NCBI RefSeq assembly: GCF_900167555.1
Contig: NZ_FUYF01000001.1
Coordinates: 1 to 64,000, forward strand
Reading direction: 5' to 3'
DNA from: Gemmiger formicilis
GTDB taxonomy: Bacteria > Bacillota > Clostridia > Oscillospirales > Ruminococcaceae
Length of the DNA: 64,000 nt
A program made the position numbers and the translations under genes. Under the pieces are notes generated by a model that was not told where the DNA came from, made no database searches, and saw nothing but the letters and a program-made list of their open reading frames with translations. Shown here one piece after another: positions 42,436-52,108 of this stretch (position 1 is its first letter; each line of letters opens with the position of its first letter).

Positions 42436-45400
42436 TTACGCGGTTTTCTTTGCCGCGGCCCTCTTCTTTTTCATCTTGCGGGCGATGAACAAAATCACGA
42501 GCAGCAGTGCGGCTGCGGCGCCGCAAGCCGCCGCGAGCAGGGGCACCTTGCTGGCGGGCATCTGCACAGCGGCGAAGGCCGTCGTACCGGCGGGGGCGGT
42601 GCAGGTCAGATAGCTGCCGTCCACGCTTGTGTCGGCCTGCTGCCAGCCTGCGTCGGTCCTGACCCACAGCACGGTGTTGTCCGTCGTCTCCGGCGGCATA
42701 TAGCGCAGCGTGTGGCCGGTGTCGGCGGGCAGCTCCAGGCCCCACGCCTCCACCAGCGTGCCGGGGGTCTCGGGCGCGTCGTCCACCTCATGGAGCATCA
42801 GCTCGTCGGTGGTGTCGAAGCTGCCCTCCACCAGCACAAGGGAGCGTTCACCGCGCTTTTCCTGGCTCTGGCGGACCGTGTTTATGTCGCTGTACTCGGC
42901 GTGGATCGTCGCGTCAAACGTCATGCCGGTCAGATCCACATCCTCCCAGTTGCCGTACTGGCCCTGGTGGTTGGGAACCGGCGGCAGTTGATCCGTCGGG
43001 AAGTCGCTGCCGTACGGGATGTGGTATTCCTGGACCAGCGAATCCTCGTCGGTCACAAAGCGGACACAGATGCTGCCGAAATCGTCGGGCAGATTTTCCT
43101 GCGCGACGAAATCCTCGTAGGCCAGCGGTTCGGCAATGCCCTGGTAGCTGACGCTGTCAATGCCCGCGACGCCCCCGTCCACGAAGGTGTTGCCGGTCAC
43201 GCTGCCGTCCAGCGGGTCGTCCACGATACCGGCAATCGCACCGATCTGTTCGGCAGCGTTGTCGATCATGACCATGGCGCGGCAGTTTTCGATGGTGGCA
43301 CCGCTGCCGACAATGCCGCCGACCTGCTTTGCACCGGACAGGCGGCCCTTGGCGCAGCTCTCGCGGATCGTGGATTTGCTGATACCGGCCACGCCGCCGA
43401 CGCCGGTGGCGTCCTCGGCATCGAGGGTGCCAAAGCCCCTGCAGTCGATGACAGAGCCCATCTCGGCGTCGCCGACGATGCCGCCCGCGTTCTGCTTTTT
43501 GGCGCTGACCGTGCCGTAGTTTGTGCAGTCACGGGTGACGACGCGGGTCTTGAAGGTAAAGTTCAGCGACTCGCTGCCCGCGGTGGTGTAGTCGTCCTCG
43601 GGGTCCAGATCGTTCTCGCGGGCCATTGCACCGGTAATGCCGCCGGCGTTGAGGTCGGCATTGACCGTGCCGCTGTTGATGCAGTTCGTGACCTTGGCCT
43701 CGACGTCGTCATCGGTGTCGTCATCGGAAACATCGTCCACGATGTCGTCTGCATCCCGGTTGACATTCTCGCTGGCACCGGACAGCGTCTGGCCGATCTT
43801 GTTGATCTGCTTCGAGATCGCCTTCACGTCGTTGATCAGCGCCTGGCTGTTGCTGCTGGCGTTGTTGTTCAGGCTGCTGACGATGTCGCCCATGCTGGTC
43901 AGGCTGCTGCTCAGATCGTTGCGGCTGGCCGTGATGGCATCGCGGTTCGTCAGCTCGACCTTTGGAATTTCGACGTCCACGGAGTCCGGCAATGCATCTG
44001 AAATGTCATTGAGCACATCCTTTGTGTCGGGCAGACCCTCGGTGATGAGCGTATAGCCCGGGTCGATCGGATAGCGCTCGTCCGGCTTTGTGGCAGCGCC
44101 GTCGTCCTCGCTGACAACGGTGCTGTCAGCGGAATCGTCAACGGCTTCGGGGGCGGGCTGCCCGTGGGAGGTGCGGTCCGCCTCGCTGCCCTCTGCAGCG
44201 GGCTCCTGTGCAGGCTCCTGTGCGGGGGCAGTGTCCTGCGCTGCCGTACTGCTTTCGTCAGGCGTGGAGAGGTCAGCACTCTGCGCGGGCTCCTCCGAGG
44301 GGGACAGCGTGTAATTCGGATCGACAGGGTCGGTGTCAGACGGAGGCGTCGCTTCGCTGTAGTCGATGACTGTGTCCGAGTCCGCGGCATTGTCTCCGTC
44401 GTCCGCGCCGGGCAGGTTGGTATTCTTGAGGTCCTGCTTGAACTGACTCAAGTCGGTCTTGACGGTCTGGGAACCGATGGACACGCCGTTTTCAGCCTGC
44501 TTCAGCAGATTCTCAATGGCATTGCGGGAGCTGGTCACGTTGTTCTTCAGCGCTTCGAGCTGGTTGGAAAGGTCACTGCTGGCGGCGCTGGCGTCATCGC
44601 AGGCGCGGTTGACCAGCGTCTGCAGCGTGCTCATCTCGTCGGAAAGCTCCTGCAGCGTGTCCTTTGTGTATTCCAGCGTGCTGCTCGGCTCCATCTGGCC
44701 GACGATGCCGCCGCCCTCCTTGCGGGCGTAGATAGTGCCGTAGTTGACGCAGCCCTCAATGTAGCCGGTCTGGCTGCCCGCGATGCCGCCGACGTTGTAG
44801 CCCATGTGCTGGTAGCCCACGGTGCCGCGGTTCATGCAGGCGCGGATGACACCGCCGGACTGGCCCGCAATGCCGCCGATGTCGGTGATGTCGGCGACAT
44901 TCTCGGTGCCGATCAGGTCGTTCAGCGTCAGCGAGGAAAGGTCGATGTCGTTCTGCTCCACCGTCGTGTTGACGCTGGAGGTGTTCGTGCAGTTGGCAAT
45001 GATGCCGTGATTTTCACCGGCGATGCCGCCGATGAAGTGTGCACCGTAGACACTGCCCGTGGTCGTGCAGCTTTCGATGACGCCGGCGGCCAGATTTGTG
45101 CCAGCGATGCCGCCGACAACGGACGCGCCGGAGGACACGCCCTCAAAGCGGCAGTTGTGCAGCGTACCGGCGTTGCTGCCCGCAATGCCGCCCACGGTGG
45201 AGCGGCTGCCGGTGGGCATCGAGCGGCCCCGGATGACGAGGTCGCGGACGTTGGCCCCCTGCTGCACATAGCGGAAGAAGCCGATGACCGAGCCGTCATT
45301 TACAAGGCTCAGGCCGGAGATCGTGTGGCCCTGCCCCTCAAATACGCCGCTGAAGGACGGGATGCCCGCAAAGCCGCTGCCGGTCAGCTCCAAATCGGCG

Positions 45401-45621
45401 TCCAGATAGACGGTGCGGTTTTTGCTCCAGCTGTCCAGGCGGCAGGAATCGGCCAGCTGCAAAAGGTCATCGACGGTGCCGATGTGGAAGGTCTCCTTTT
45501 CGGCGGTGTCGGCGGTCCCGCTCTCCCCTTCCGCAAAAACGGGCAGGGTCAGCGCCAGCACAAGGCAGAGCGCCAGCAGCGCAGCCCAGAGGCGGCGCGT
45601 CAGGTCAGAAATGCGGTTCAT
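42436..45621 (-). CDS. Large secreted GLUG-repeat surface protein with membrane anchor
   Basis: A 1061-residue exported protein. The signal peptide (about 1-31) ends LTLPVFA. Repeated GLUG-type units follow (about residues 90-300 and again 650-830): GGIAGSNAGT, GGIAGTNLA, GGIAGENHG, GGIAGQSGG, GGIAGSQTG, then GGITGAMAR and GGIVGDAEM. Between them lies a coiled-coil-prone part (about 330-410), an acidic Ser/Thr/Pro linker (about 410-540), and a second helical part. A C-terminal hydrophobic segment (about 1029-1049) with a KMKKKR tail anchors it to the membrane. GLUG repeats usually form surface beta-solenoids. It overlaps the exporter gene upstream by four bases (ATGA), so the two are translationally coupled. 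The ligand is unknown. Confidence 0.85.
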   Translation of the reverse strand: MNRISDLTRRLWAALLALCLVLALTLPVFAEGESGTADTAEKETFHIGTVDDLLQLADSCRLDSWSKNRTVYLDADLELTGSGFAGIPSFSGVFEGQGHTISGLSLVNDGSVIGFFRYVQQGANVRDLVIRGRSMPTGSRSTVGGIAGSNAGTLHNCRFEGVSSGASVVGGIAGTNLAAGVIESCTTTGSVYGAHFIGGIAGENHGIIANCTNTSSVNTTVEQNDIDLSSLTLNDLIGTENVADITDIGGIAGQSGGVIRACMNRGTVGYQHMGYNVGGIAGSQTGYIEGCVNYGTIYARKEGGGIVGQMEPSSTLEYTKDTLQELSDEMSTLQTLVNRACDDASAASSDLSNQLEALKNNVTSSRNAIENLLKQAENGVSIGSQTVKTDLSQFKQDLKNTNLPGADDGDNAADSDTVIDYSEATPPSDTDPVDPNYTLSPSEEPAQSADLSTPDESSTAAQDTAPAQEPAQEPAAEGSEADRTSHGQPAPEAVDDSADSTVVSEDDGAATKPDERYPIDPGYTLITEGLPDTKDVLNDISDALPDSVDVEIPKVELTNRDAITASRNDLSSSLTSMGDIVSSLNNNASSNSQALINDVKAISKQINKIGQTLSGASENVNRDADDIVDDVSDDDTDDDVEAKVTNCINSGTVNADLNAGGITGAMARENDLDPEDDYTTAGSESLNFTFKTRVVTRDCTNYGTVSAKKQNAGGIVGDAEMGSVIDCRGFGTLDAEDATGVGGVAGISKSTIRESCAKGRLSGAKQVGGIVGSGATIENCRAMVMIDNAAEQIGAIAGIVDDPLDGSVTGNTFVDGGVAGIDSVSYQGIAEPLAYEDFVAQENLPDDFGSICVRFVTDEDSLVQEYHIPYGSDFPTDQLPPVPNHQGQYGNWEDVDLTGMTFDATIHAEYSDINTVRQSQEKRGERSLVLVEGSFDTTDELMLHEVDDAPETPGTLVEAWGLELPADTGHTLRYMPPETTDNTVLWVRTDAGWQQADTSVDGSYLTCTAPAGTTAFAAVQMPASKVPLLAAACGAAAALLLVILFIARKMKKKRAAAKKTA

Positions 45622-48128
45622 TCAGCGTCGCCTCCCTTCGTGTCAGTGTCGGGCGTATCGGGTGTGCCTGGTTCGGGGGCACCGTCCTCGGATTCGTGGA
45701 TGTTCTTCTCCGACAGGTACATGTCGGGCTTGTCAACGGTAAATTCGGTGCCGGTGGCAATGTTCGCACTGAACTGGCCGTGCAGCACGCCCTTGATTTC
45801 AGCATCTACGACGCCGTTGATGTAGCCGCGCACGCGGCCATTGACGTGCATTGTGCCGCTGGCCGTGCGGGCCATACCGGCAACGCCCTTCATCTCAAAG
45901 CTCGTGCGCTCGATGATGGTGTCGCCCAGGATCAGGATCTGCGGCAGGACGAACAGAACCAGAAGGATGGAAACGATCGTGCCGCGGCCCAGGCAGGTAC
46001 CGATGGCGGAGATAACGGGGTTCGTGGTCAGCACGCTGATCAGGATACCCGCGGATGCCAGAATCGAGCCGGAGGTGAAGATCGTCGGGAACGACTCGTT
46101 CAGGGCTGCGACGATGGCCTCCCGCGGGCGCATGACCTTCTTCAGGTCGGTGTAGTGGCTGGAGATAACGATGGCGTAGTCGATGTTTGCACCCATCTGA
46201 ATGGAGTTGACGATCAGGTAGCCGAGGAAGTACAGCGGGGTGTGCTGCAGGTACGGCACCGAGAAGTTGATCCAGATACTGCCCTGAATGACGATGATCA
46301 GCAGCACGGGCAGACCCGCGGACTTGAATGTGAACAGCAGGACCAGGATAACGAACAGCGCGGACAGCACACTGATCAGCAGGTTATCCTCGCCGAAGGA
46401 GCTGGACAGGTCCATGGCGCTCGTCGTATTGCCGACAACGTAGAACGAATCGGTGGCGTAGTATTTGCCGATGATGTCGTGCATCTTGTTGACGAAGGCG
46501 AACGTCTCGTCGGTCTCCTCGGGCAGGTTCAGATAGACGACCATACGGCTGTAATCGTCGCTCTGCAGCTGCTTCTGGGCTTCATCGAGCTGGTCGAACA
46601 GGTCGTCCAGCGTGTCCTGCACATCACCCGAGAGCGTGATGTTGCCGTCGTGCATCTCCTGTTCTAGGAACCTGAACATGTCGTAGATCGGCACTTTATA
46701 ATCGTCCAGGCCGTTGATGATCTCGCCGTACTCGTCATGGTCGACGGCGTAGGCGCCGTACAGTGCCTTGGCAACCTCGTAGTCGAGGTCGGCCATCTCG
46801 GCCAGCTGGCGCGGTGTCACAGCGTCGGTCAGCATATAGCCGTCCATCGCTTCAATGTTGGCCAGACCCATCGTGGATTTGACTTCGGCGCAGGCGTCCA
46901 GCTCGTCGAGGATCCTGCCCTCGGACTCATAGTCGCCCGACGGCACAATGACGGCCACCATGTTGCTGGAACCGAAGGTGTTTTTGATTTTCTGGTAGGC
47001 GATCTGGCGCTCGCTCTGCTTGGCGGTGACCAGGTCGGTGTAGGTGTAGCAGTAGGGGCACAGGTTGGCAAAGACCGCCGCCGCCACGATGATGACGCCG
47101 AAGATCGGCGGGATGATAAAACGGGTCTTGATGTCGAACTTGCCGACGGCGGTGATCTTGGGAATCAGGTTTTTGTGGCGGGTCTTGTCGATCAGCTTGC
47201 TGAACAGCACCAGCAGGCCGGGCATCAGCGTAAAGACACAGAGCATACTGAACAGGATAGCCTTGATCAGGACCGTAGCCAGGTCGCGGCCAATGCCGAA
47301 GTGCATGAACGCCAGCGCGGCCAGGCCGCTGATCGTCGTGAGCGAGGAGGAAGAAATCTCCGGGATAGCCTTGGAAAGCGCGGCAATGCAGGCCTCGCGG
47401 GTGGGCAGCGTCTCATGCTCATCGCTGAAACGGTGGCACAGAATGATGGCGTAGTCGATGGCCAGCGCCAGCTGCAGTATGACGGTGACTGAGTTGGAGA
47501 TGAAGCTGATCGTGCCGCACAGGAAGTTTGTGCCCATGTTCAGCAGCGCCGCCGCGCCGAAGGTCATGAGGAGGACCGGGACCTCGGCATAGGAGCGGGA
47601 GGTCAGCGTCAGCACGACGACGATGATGATGGCCGCGATGATGACGATGACGAGCATTTCCGATTGCAGGTCCGCGGAGGAATCGTAGCCGACCTCGGAA
47701 TAGATCGAGGTGTCGTAGCTGCCCTCAAGCTCGTCGCGGATCTCCTGCAGGGCGTTCTCGGCGCGCTCGTCCCCTACTTCTGCATCAAAGCTGACGGAGA
47801 ACAGCGCCGACGCATTCGTGTAATGCTCGTCGGTGTCGTCAAATTCGACGGTGGTGACACCCTCGATGTCCTCAAGCCGGGACTGGATGTCCAGCGCAGT
47901 ATCGTAGGTGATGTTGGACACCATGACGTTGGCTGTGCCGTAGGTGACGAAGTTGTCATTCATCACGGTCAGGCCCTGGCGGGTCTCGGTGGTGTCGGGC
48001 AGGTAGGTCGTGATGTCGTCCTCGACCTTGACCCAGCCCGTGGCGATGGCACTGAAAATCAGCGCAAATATGTATAACAGGAAGAACAGGTTGCGTTTAT
48101 CAACGATAAACGAAGCCAGCTTTTCCAT
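45618..48128 (-). CDS. MMPL/RND-family transporter
   Basis: An 836-residue RND-superfamily exporter of the MMPL type. It has two repeats of one membrane helix, a large extracytoplasmic loop, then five helices (first set about residues 10-340, second about 350-760), with the sterol-sensing-like helices seen as MLVIVIIAAIIIVVVLTL and the DYAIILCHRF / DYAIVISSHY pairs. The Asp in each DYAI motif is the proton-relay candidate. The C-terminal extension (about 770-836) is a short V/G-rich beta stretch (GRVRGYINGVVDAEIKGVL) followed by an acidic Pro/Thr tail; MMPL proteins usually lack it. Start 48128 follows GGCGG; an upstream ATG is weaker. It is coupled to the GLUG gene by a 4-base overlap, which suggests that they work together. 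Confidence 0.87.
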   Translation of the reverse strand: MEKLASFIVDKRNLFFLLYIFALIFSAIATGWVKVEDDITTYLPDTTETRQGLTVMNDNFVTYGTANVMVSNITYDTALDIQSRLEDIEGVTTVEFDDTDEHYTNASALFSVSFDAEVGDERAENALQEIRDELEGSYDTSIYSEVGYDSSADLQSEMLVIVIIAAIIIVVVLTLTSRSYAEVPVLLMTFGAAALLNMGTNFLCGTISFISNSVTVILQLALAIDYAIILCHRFSDEHETLPTREACIAALSKAIPEISSSSLTTISGLAALAFMHFGIGRDLATVLIKAILFSMLCVFTLMPGLLVLFSKLIDKTRHKNLIPKITAVGKFDIKTRFIIPPIFGVIIVAAAVFANLCPYCYTYTDLVTAKQSERQIAYQKIKNTFGSSNMVAVIVPSGDYESEGRILDELDACAEVKSTMGLANIEAMDGYMLTDAVTPRQLAEMADLDYEVAKALYGAYAVDHDEYGEIINGLDDYKVPIYDMFRFLEQEMHDGNITLSGDVQDTLDDLFDQLDEAQKQLQSDDYSRMVVYLNLPEETDETFAFVNKMHDIIGKYYATDSFYVVGNTTSAMDLSSSFGEDNLLISVLSALFVILVLLFTFKSAGLPVLLIIVIQGSIWINFSVPYLQHTPLYFLGYLIVNSIQMGANIDYAIVISSHYTDLKKVMRPREAIVAALNESFPTIFTSGSILASAGILISVLTTNPVISAIGTCLGRGTIVSILLVLFVLPQILILGDTIIERTSFEMKGVAGMARTASGTMHVNGRVRGYINGVVDAEIKGVLHGQFSANIATGTEFTVDKPDMYLSEKNIHESEDGAPEPGTPDTPDTDTKGGDAE

Positions 48129-48211
48129 CCCGCCGCCTTTTGGCTTTTCGTTCTCCAAGAGTATACAGCCTCACTTTCCCATTTTATTCGATACAAAAAG
48201 GATACATCAAT

Positions 48212-48240
48212 ATTATACGAAATGCAAGGCCCATGCAACA
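48212..48240 (-). promoter_or_regulatory. Probable promoter of the MMPL-GLUG operon
   Basis: TATAAT (complement of 48212-48217) lies about 85 bases before the ATG. TTGCA-type -35 candidates sit at 15-16 bases, shorter than ideal. Confidence 0.4.
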
Positions 48241-48294
48241 CGGTCAAATTCAGAGGAATGTACAAAGAAGCGAGGAAGTTTTTGTTAAGGTACA

Positions 48295-48331
48295 CAAAAA
48301 AACACCGTGCGGTGTAAAACCACACGGTGTT
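48295..48331 (-). terminator. Terminator of rplJL
   Basis: A 9-bp stem (48301-48309 with 48323-48331) is followed on the minus strand by a run of T (plus-strand A run from 48296). It lies 23 bases after the rplL stop. Confidence 0.8.
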
Positions 48332-48354
48332 GAAAAAGCTATTGGTAAGCTAAA

Positions 48355-48729
48355 TTACTTCAGCTCGACCTTAGCGCCGACCTCGGCCAGCTTCTTCTGG
48401 ATGTCCTCGGCGTCAGCCTTGGAAGCCTGCTCCTTCAGCTTGGCGTTCGGGGTCTCAACCAGCTTCTTGGCCTCCATCAGGGAAGCGCCGGTCAGCTCCT
48501 TAACGGTCTTGATGACCTGCATCTTGTTGGCGCCAACGTCAGCCAGGATGACGTCAAACTCGGTCTTCTCCTCCTCAGCGGGAGCAGCAGCGCCGGCGGC
48601 AGCGGGAGCGGCAGCAGCAACAGCAGAAACGCCGAACTCCTCGCAGATGGTGTCAACGAGCTCTTTCAGCTCCAGAACAGTCATAGTCTTGACAGACTCG
48701 ACAATGGCAGTAATCTTCTCAGAAGCCAT
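48355..48729 (-). CDS. rplL: Ribosomal protein bL12 (L7/L12)
   Basis: The 124-residue stalk protein that recruits translation GTPases. The N-terminal dimerisation helix (about 1-35) is followed by an Ala/Pro/Glu-rich hinge (about 38-57) and the C-terminal domain with [21 protein letters not shown]-like helices. Start 48729 is set by GGAGGT 9 bases upstream; an in-frame Met five codons earlier would overlap that site. It follows rplJ in the usual rplJL pair. Confidence 0.96.
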   Translation of the reverse strand: MASEKITAIVESVKTMTVLELKELVDTICEEFGVSAVAAAAPAAAGAAAPAEEEKTEFDVILADVGANKMQVIKTVKELTGASLMEAKKLVETPNAKLKEQASKADAEDIQKKLAEVGAKVELK

Positions 48730-48821
48730 GGTAGTTACCTCCATAAATTTTATAGTTTTAAGCGGCGCGGTTTGTATTCAAGGAGCGCTGCGCCGGTGCG
48801 CTCAACCTGCTAAACCTAAAC

Positions 48822-49334
48822 TTAGGCAGCAGTCTCGTCCTGCTTGTCGACGATACCCTGCAGGGCAACAGCCAGACCGCCAACGATACCGTTGAGGGAG
48901 CCAGCCAGCATGGAGAGCAGGCCTTCGCGGTTGGGCATGGTAGACAGGCTCTTGATACCTGCAGCGTCCATGACCTGACCATCGCAGAAGCCGCCCTTGA
49001 CGACGAAGCGCTTGGACTTGTCGGCGTCAGCAAACTTGCACAGGATGCGAGCAGCAGCAGCCGGATCCTCCGGAGACAGAGCGATAGCCGTGTCACCCTT
49101 GAAGTACTCGGTCAGACCCTCGTACTGGGTGCCCTTGACGGCCAGGCGCAGCATGGTGTTCTTGACGACCATGTAGTGCACGCCAGCCTCACGCAGCTCC
49201 TTACGCAGCTTGGTGTCATCAGCAACGCTGATGCCGTTGTAAGCAACGACAACACCGGCCAGAGAGCCTGCGATCTTCTCGTTCAGATCAGCAACAAGAG
49301 CCTTCTTAGCTTCCAGAATCTTTGCACTGGGCAT
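48822..49334 (-). CDS. rplJ: Ribosomal protein uL10
   Basis: A 170-residue stalk base protein. It starts MPSAKILEAKKALVADL, has the typical VVKNTMLRLA stretch for 23S rRNA binding, and a C-terminal helix that binds L7/L12 dimers. It is preceded by an L10 leader with an attenuator, which allows autogenous control by the L10-L12 complex. Confidence 0.96.
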   Translation of the reverse strand: MPSAKILEAKKALVADLNEKIAGSLAGVVVAYNGISVADDTKLRKELREAGVHYMVVKNTMLRLAVKGTQYEGLTEYFKGDTAIALSPEDPAAAARILCKFADADKSKRFVVKGGFCDGQVMDAAGIKSLSTMPNREGLLSMLAGSLNGIVGGLAVALQGIVDKQDETAA

Positions 49335-49398
49335 TTGAAATTCACCTCATTCCACTTACAGATTGGTTTCGGTAAGCGGCTTTTTATGTGATATACAG

Positions 49399-49515
49399 AA
49401 AAAAGCCCCTTCCCGTCGCCGGGAAAGGGCTTGAAAGCATTGCAATCAAACGCACGTTTCTCGGCAGGTGGGTAAAACCCGTTATGCCTTGCGGCACCTG
49501 CTGTCTCAAAAACAG
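49399..49515 (-). promoter_or_regulatory. Ribosomal protein L10 leader with attenuator
   Basis: The untranslated leader (minus strand) contains the L10-leader hallmark gacagcaggtgcc with a following helix (complement of about 49440-49507), then a strong hairpin with T run (complement of 49399-49432: agcccctt/aagggct type stem) just before the rplJ binding region. In Firmicutes the L10-L12 complex binds this leader and favours termination. Assignment is by position and motif; no covariance search was run. Confidence 0.8.
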
Positions 49516-49522
49516 CTTAATT

Positions 49523-49551
49523 AGTATAGCACGCGAACGTGCGTTTGTCAA
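49523..49551 (-). promoter_or_regulatory. Promoter of rplJL
   Basis: On the minus strand TTGACA (complement of 49546-49551), exactly 17 bases, then TATACT (complement of 49523-49528). It lies between rplA and the L10 leader, so rplJL can be made independently of rplKA. Confidence 0.88.
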
Positions 49552-49578
49552 GCGTTTTTCAGCTCAAAGCTGAAAAAC

Positions 49579-50271
49579 TTATACGCCGTACTTGTTGGTA
49601 GCAACGCGGACGCCGGGGCCCATGGTGGTGGCGATGGTAGCGCTCTTGAAGTACTGGCCCTTGGCAGCGGCGGGCTTAGCCTTGGCGATGGCATCCAGGA
49701 CGGTGTCCAGGTTGGTCATCAGCTTCTCGGCGCCGAAAGATGCCTTGCCGATGGGCACATGGATGATGTTCTGCTTGTCCAGACGGTACTCGATCTTACC
49801 GGCCTTAGCGTCGGTAACAGCCTTGCCGACGTCGGGGGTAACGGTGCCGGCCTTCGGGTTGGGCATCAGACCACGGGGGCCCAGGACCTTACCGAGACGG
49901 CCAACGCGGCCCATCATGTCGGGGGTGGTGACCAGAACGTCGAAGTCCAGGTAGCCGCCGGCGATCTTGGCGATCAGATCGTCATCACCGACCTCCTGCG
50001 CACCGGCAGCCTCAGCGGCCTTGGCGGCGTCGCCCTTGGCGATGGCGATAACGCGGACGTTCTTACCGGTGCCGTTGGGCAGGACAACAGCGCCGCGGAC
50101 CTGCTGGTCGGCGTGACGGCTGTCAACGCCCAGGCGGACGTGCAGCTCAACGGTCTCGTCGAACTTAGCGGTAGCGGTCTTGCAGCACAGCTCCAGGGCC
50201 TCGGTGGGATCGTAAGTCTTGTTATTCTCGATCAGCTTAGCAGCGTCGATATACTTCTTGCCGTGTTTCAT
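49579..50271 (-). CDS. rplA: Ribosomal protein uL1
   Basis: The 230-residue L1-stalk protein. It starts [15 protein letters not shown], has the rRNA-binding VRLGVD stretch and the conserved [14 protein letters not shown] loop (about residues 128-141). It follows rplK by 18 bases. Confidence 0.97.
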   Translation of the reverse strand: MKHGKKYIDAAKLIENNKTYDPTEALELCCKTATAKFDETVELHVRLGVDSRHADQQVRGAVVLPNGTGKNVRVIAIAKGDAAKAAEAAGAQEVGDDDLIAKIAGGYLDFDVLVTTPDMMGRVGRLGKVLGPRGLMPNPKAGTVTPDVGKAVTDAKAGKIEYRLDKQNIIHVPIGKASFGAEKLMTNLDTVLDAIAKAKPAAAKGQYFKSATIATTMGPGVRVATNKYGV

Positions 50272-50289
50272 TGCGTATTACCCTCCTAT

Positions 50290-50715
50290 TCAGCCCTCAA
50301 CGGTAACGCCCATGCTGCGGGCGGTGCCCTTGATCATGCTGACAGCGGCCTCCAGGGAAGCAGCGTTCAGGTCGGGCATCTTGGTCTTGGCGATCTCCTC
50401 GGCCTGAGCCAGCGTGATGGAGCCAACCTTGTTCTTGTTGGGCACGCCGGAAGCAGTGTCGATGCCGGCAGCCTTCTTGATCAGAACGGGCGCCGGAGGA
50501 GTCTTGGTGATGAAGGAGAAGGAGCGGTCAGCGTAAACCGTGATGACGACGGGGATGATCATGCCCATCTGGTTCTTGGTACGCTCGTTGAACTCCTTGG
50601 TGAACGCCATGATGTTGACGCCCTTCTGACCCAGAGCAGGACCAACAGGGGGAGCCGGAGTTGCCTTGCCGGCGGGAATTTGCAGCTTGATGTAGCCAGT
50701 GATTTTCTGTGCCAT
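50290..50715 (-). CDS. rplK: Ribosomal protein uL11
   Basis: The 141-residue protein of the GTPase-associated centre. Start [18 protein letters not shown] at 50715 follows GGAGGTG; the open frame extends further upstream without a binding site. The conserved [15 protein letters not shown] stretch follows. The 151-base gap to nusG (50716-50866) contains GC-rich inverted repeats that may form a leader; no clear promoter is seen there. Confidence 0.97.
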   Translation of the reverse strand: MAQKITGYIKLQIPAGKATPAPPVGPALGQKGVNIMAFTKEFNERTKNQMGMIIPVVITVYADRSFSFITKTPPAPVLIKKAAGIDTASGVPNKNKVGSITLAQAEEIAKTKMPDLNAASLEAAVSMIKGTARSMGVTVEG

Positions 50716-50866
50716 AATACTTGCACCTCCAAATTTTGTGGTGAGTTGCGGCCTGCGGTGCAGACCTCCCACGGGCGCACGACCTCCGCGCGCCCTATAA
50801 AAACCGTACCCCGGGCACAGGCCCGTTCGCGGTCTTTACCGGAAACTAGGGTGTCCTGAGAAAAAC

Positions 50867-51406
50867 TCAGAACAGCTTGACCTGATGCAGCTCCAGCTCT
50901 GCCGGAAGCTCGCGGCCAAACATGGTGATCCTTACGCGCACCTTGCGCGCAGGAATGTCGATCTCGTCGACGGTGCCGACAGAGCCTTCCATCGGACCGG
51001 CGGTGATCTCAACCGTATCACCGACCTTGTACTCGACCTCAAGGTCAACGGTGGTTTCGACGCCCATCTTGGCAACCTCCGCCTCGGTCAGGGGCTCGGG
51101 CTTGGACTCCGGGCCGACAAAGCCGGTGCAGCCGCGCGTGTTGCGCACGATGTACCAGGTGTTGTCGTTCATGACCATTTTGATAAAGACGTAGCCGGGG
51201 TAGAGCTTCGACTGAACCTCTTTCTCGCCGGTCTTGTTGCCGCGCTTGTCAAAAACTTCTTCAATGCGGGTCTCGGTGGGAACCTTGACGTCGCAGATCA
51301 GATCCTGCAGGTGGCGGTTCTCCACCATCGTCATCAGATCGGTTGCGACCTTGTTCTCATAGCCGGAATAGGTATGTGCCACATACCAATTTGCTTGCTC
51401 AGCCAT
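50867..51406 (-). CDS. nusG: Transcription antitermination/pausing factor NusG
   Basis: A 179-residue factor that binds RNA polymerase. The NGN domain (about 1-115) has WYVAHTYSGYENKV and KLYPGYVFI. The C-terminal KOW domain (about 125-179) has VGDTVEITAGPMEGSVGTV. It lies between secE and rplK, as is usual. Confidence 0.97.
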   Translation of the reverse strand: MAEQANWYVAHTYSGYENKVATDLMTMVENRHLQDLICDVKVPTETRIEEVFDKRGNKTGEKEVQSKLYPGYVFIKMVMNDNTWYIVRNTRGCTGFVGPESKPEPLTEAEVAKMGVETTVDLEVEYKVGDTVEITAGPMEGSVGTVDEIDIPARKVRVRITMFGRELPAELELHQVKLF

Positions 51407-51430
51407 TGTCTTTGCCTCCGCTCAACGCGC

Positions 51431-51724
51431 TCAGGCGCCGATCAACAGGTGGATGGCGCCGCCAAAGATGAGGTCCAGCAGGATCAGCACGACAGCTGCG
51501 ACCAGCACGACCACGATAACGGTGATCGTATTGGTTTTGACGTCGTTCTTGCTGGGCCACACGACCTTTTTCAGCTCGCTCTTCGTATCTTTGAAATACT
51601 TGCCGATCCCTTTGAAAAAGTTCTTGACCTTGTCGAAGAAGGAGACCTTCTTCTTGCCGTCGTTCTTTTTGGGCTTGTCGCTTTGAGTCTGGGCTGCAGC
51701 GGTGGCTGCTTTATTGTCTGCCAT
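51431..51724 (-). CDS. secE: Preprotein translocase subunit SecE
   Basis: A 97-residue single-pass subunit of SecYEG. A Lys-rich N-terminal extension (about 1-40) precedes the amphipathic helix ending ELKKVVWPSKND and one membrane helix (about 66-90). The WPSK motif is diagnostic. The N-terminus is longer than in minimal Gram-positive SecE. Confidence 0.94.
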   Translation of the reverse strand: MADNKAATAAAQTQSDKPKKNDGKKKVSFFDKVKNFFKGIGKYFKDTKSELKKVVWPSKNDVKTNTITVIVVVLVAAVVLILLDLIFGGAIHLLIGA

Positions 51725-51740
51725 CTCTAAGCTCCTATCC

Positions 51741-51890
51741 TCACTTGGTTTCGCGGTGAAGGGTATGCTTCTTGCAGAAACGGCAATACTTCTTCATCTC
51801 AAGACGGTCCGGAGAGTTCTTCTTGTTCTTCTCCTTGTTGTAGTTGCGCTGCTTGCACTCCGTGCAGGCCAGGGTGATCTTGACAGTCAT
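51741..51890 (-). CDS. rpmG: Ribosomal protein bL33, Zn-ribbon form
   Basis: A 49-residue protein read from ATG (complement of 51888-51890) to TGA (complement of 51741-51743): it starts [12 protein letters not shown] and ends KHTLHRETK. Two C-x2-C pairs (CTEC and CRFC) mark the zinc-binding, Zn-replete form. A GGAGGTG site precedes it. It is the first gene of rpmG-secE-nusG-rplK-rplA, 16 bases before secE. Confidence 0.95.
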   Translation of the reverse strand: MTVKITLACTECKQRNYNKEKNKKNSPDRLEMKKYCRFCKKHTLHRETK

Positions 51891-51988
51891 TGTTCGGCAC
51901 CTCCATTATCGGTTAATAAGCCTCCCTCGCGCTTGCAGGCGCCCTTGAAAAAGGGCATAAAAAATAAACCCGCAAAAGAGGTGCTATC

Positions 51989-52017
51989 ATAATAACACGA
52001 CTGCGGGTCTACGTCAA
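51989..52017 (-). promoter_or_regulatory. Promoter of rpmG-secE-nusG-rplKA
   Basis: On the minus strand TTGACG (complement of 52012-52017), 17 bases, then TATTAT (complement of 51989-51994), about 100 bases before rpmG. Confidence 0.8.
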
Positions 52018-52108
52018 GCGGTTTTGCAAAAATTCTTGTAAAATTTTGACGGCCTTGCGCCGAACGCAGAAGCGGAAGCTCCGCGGGCGGGCATAGCCGC
52101 GTTCCCCG

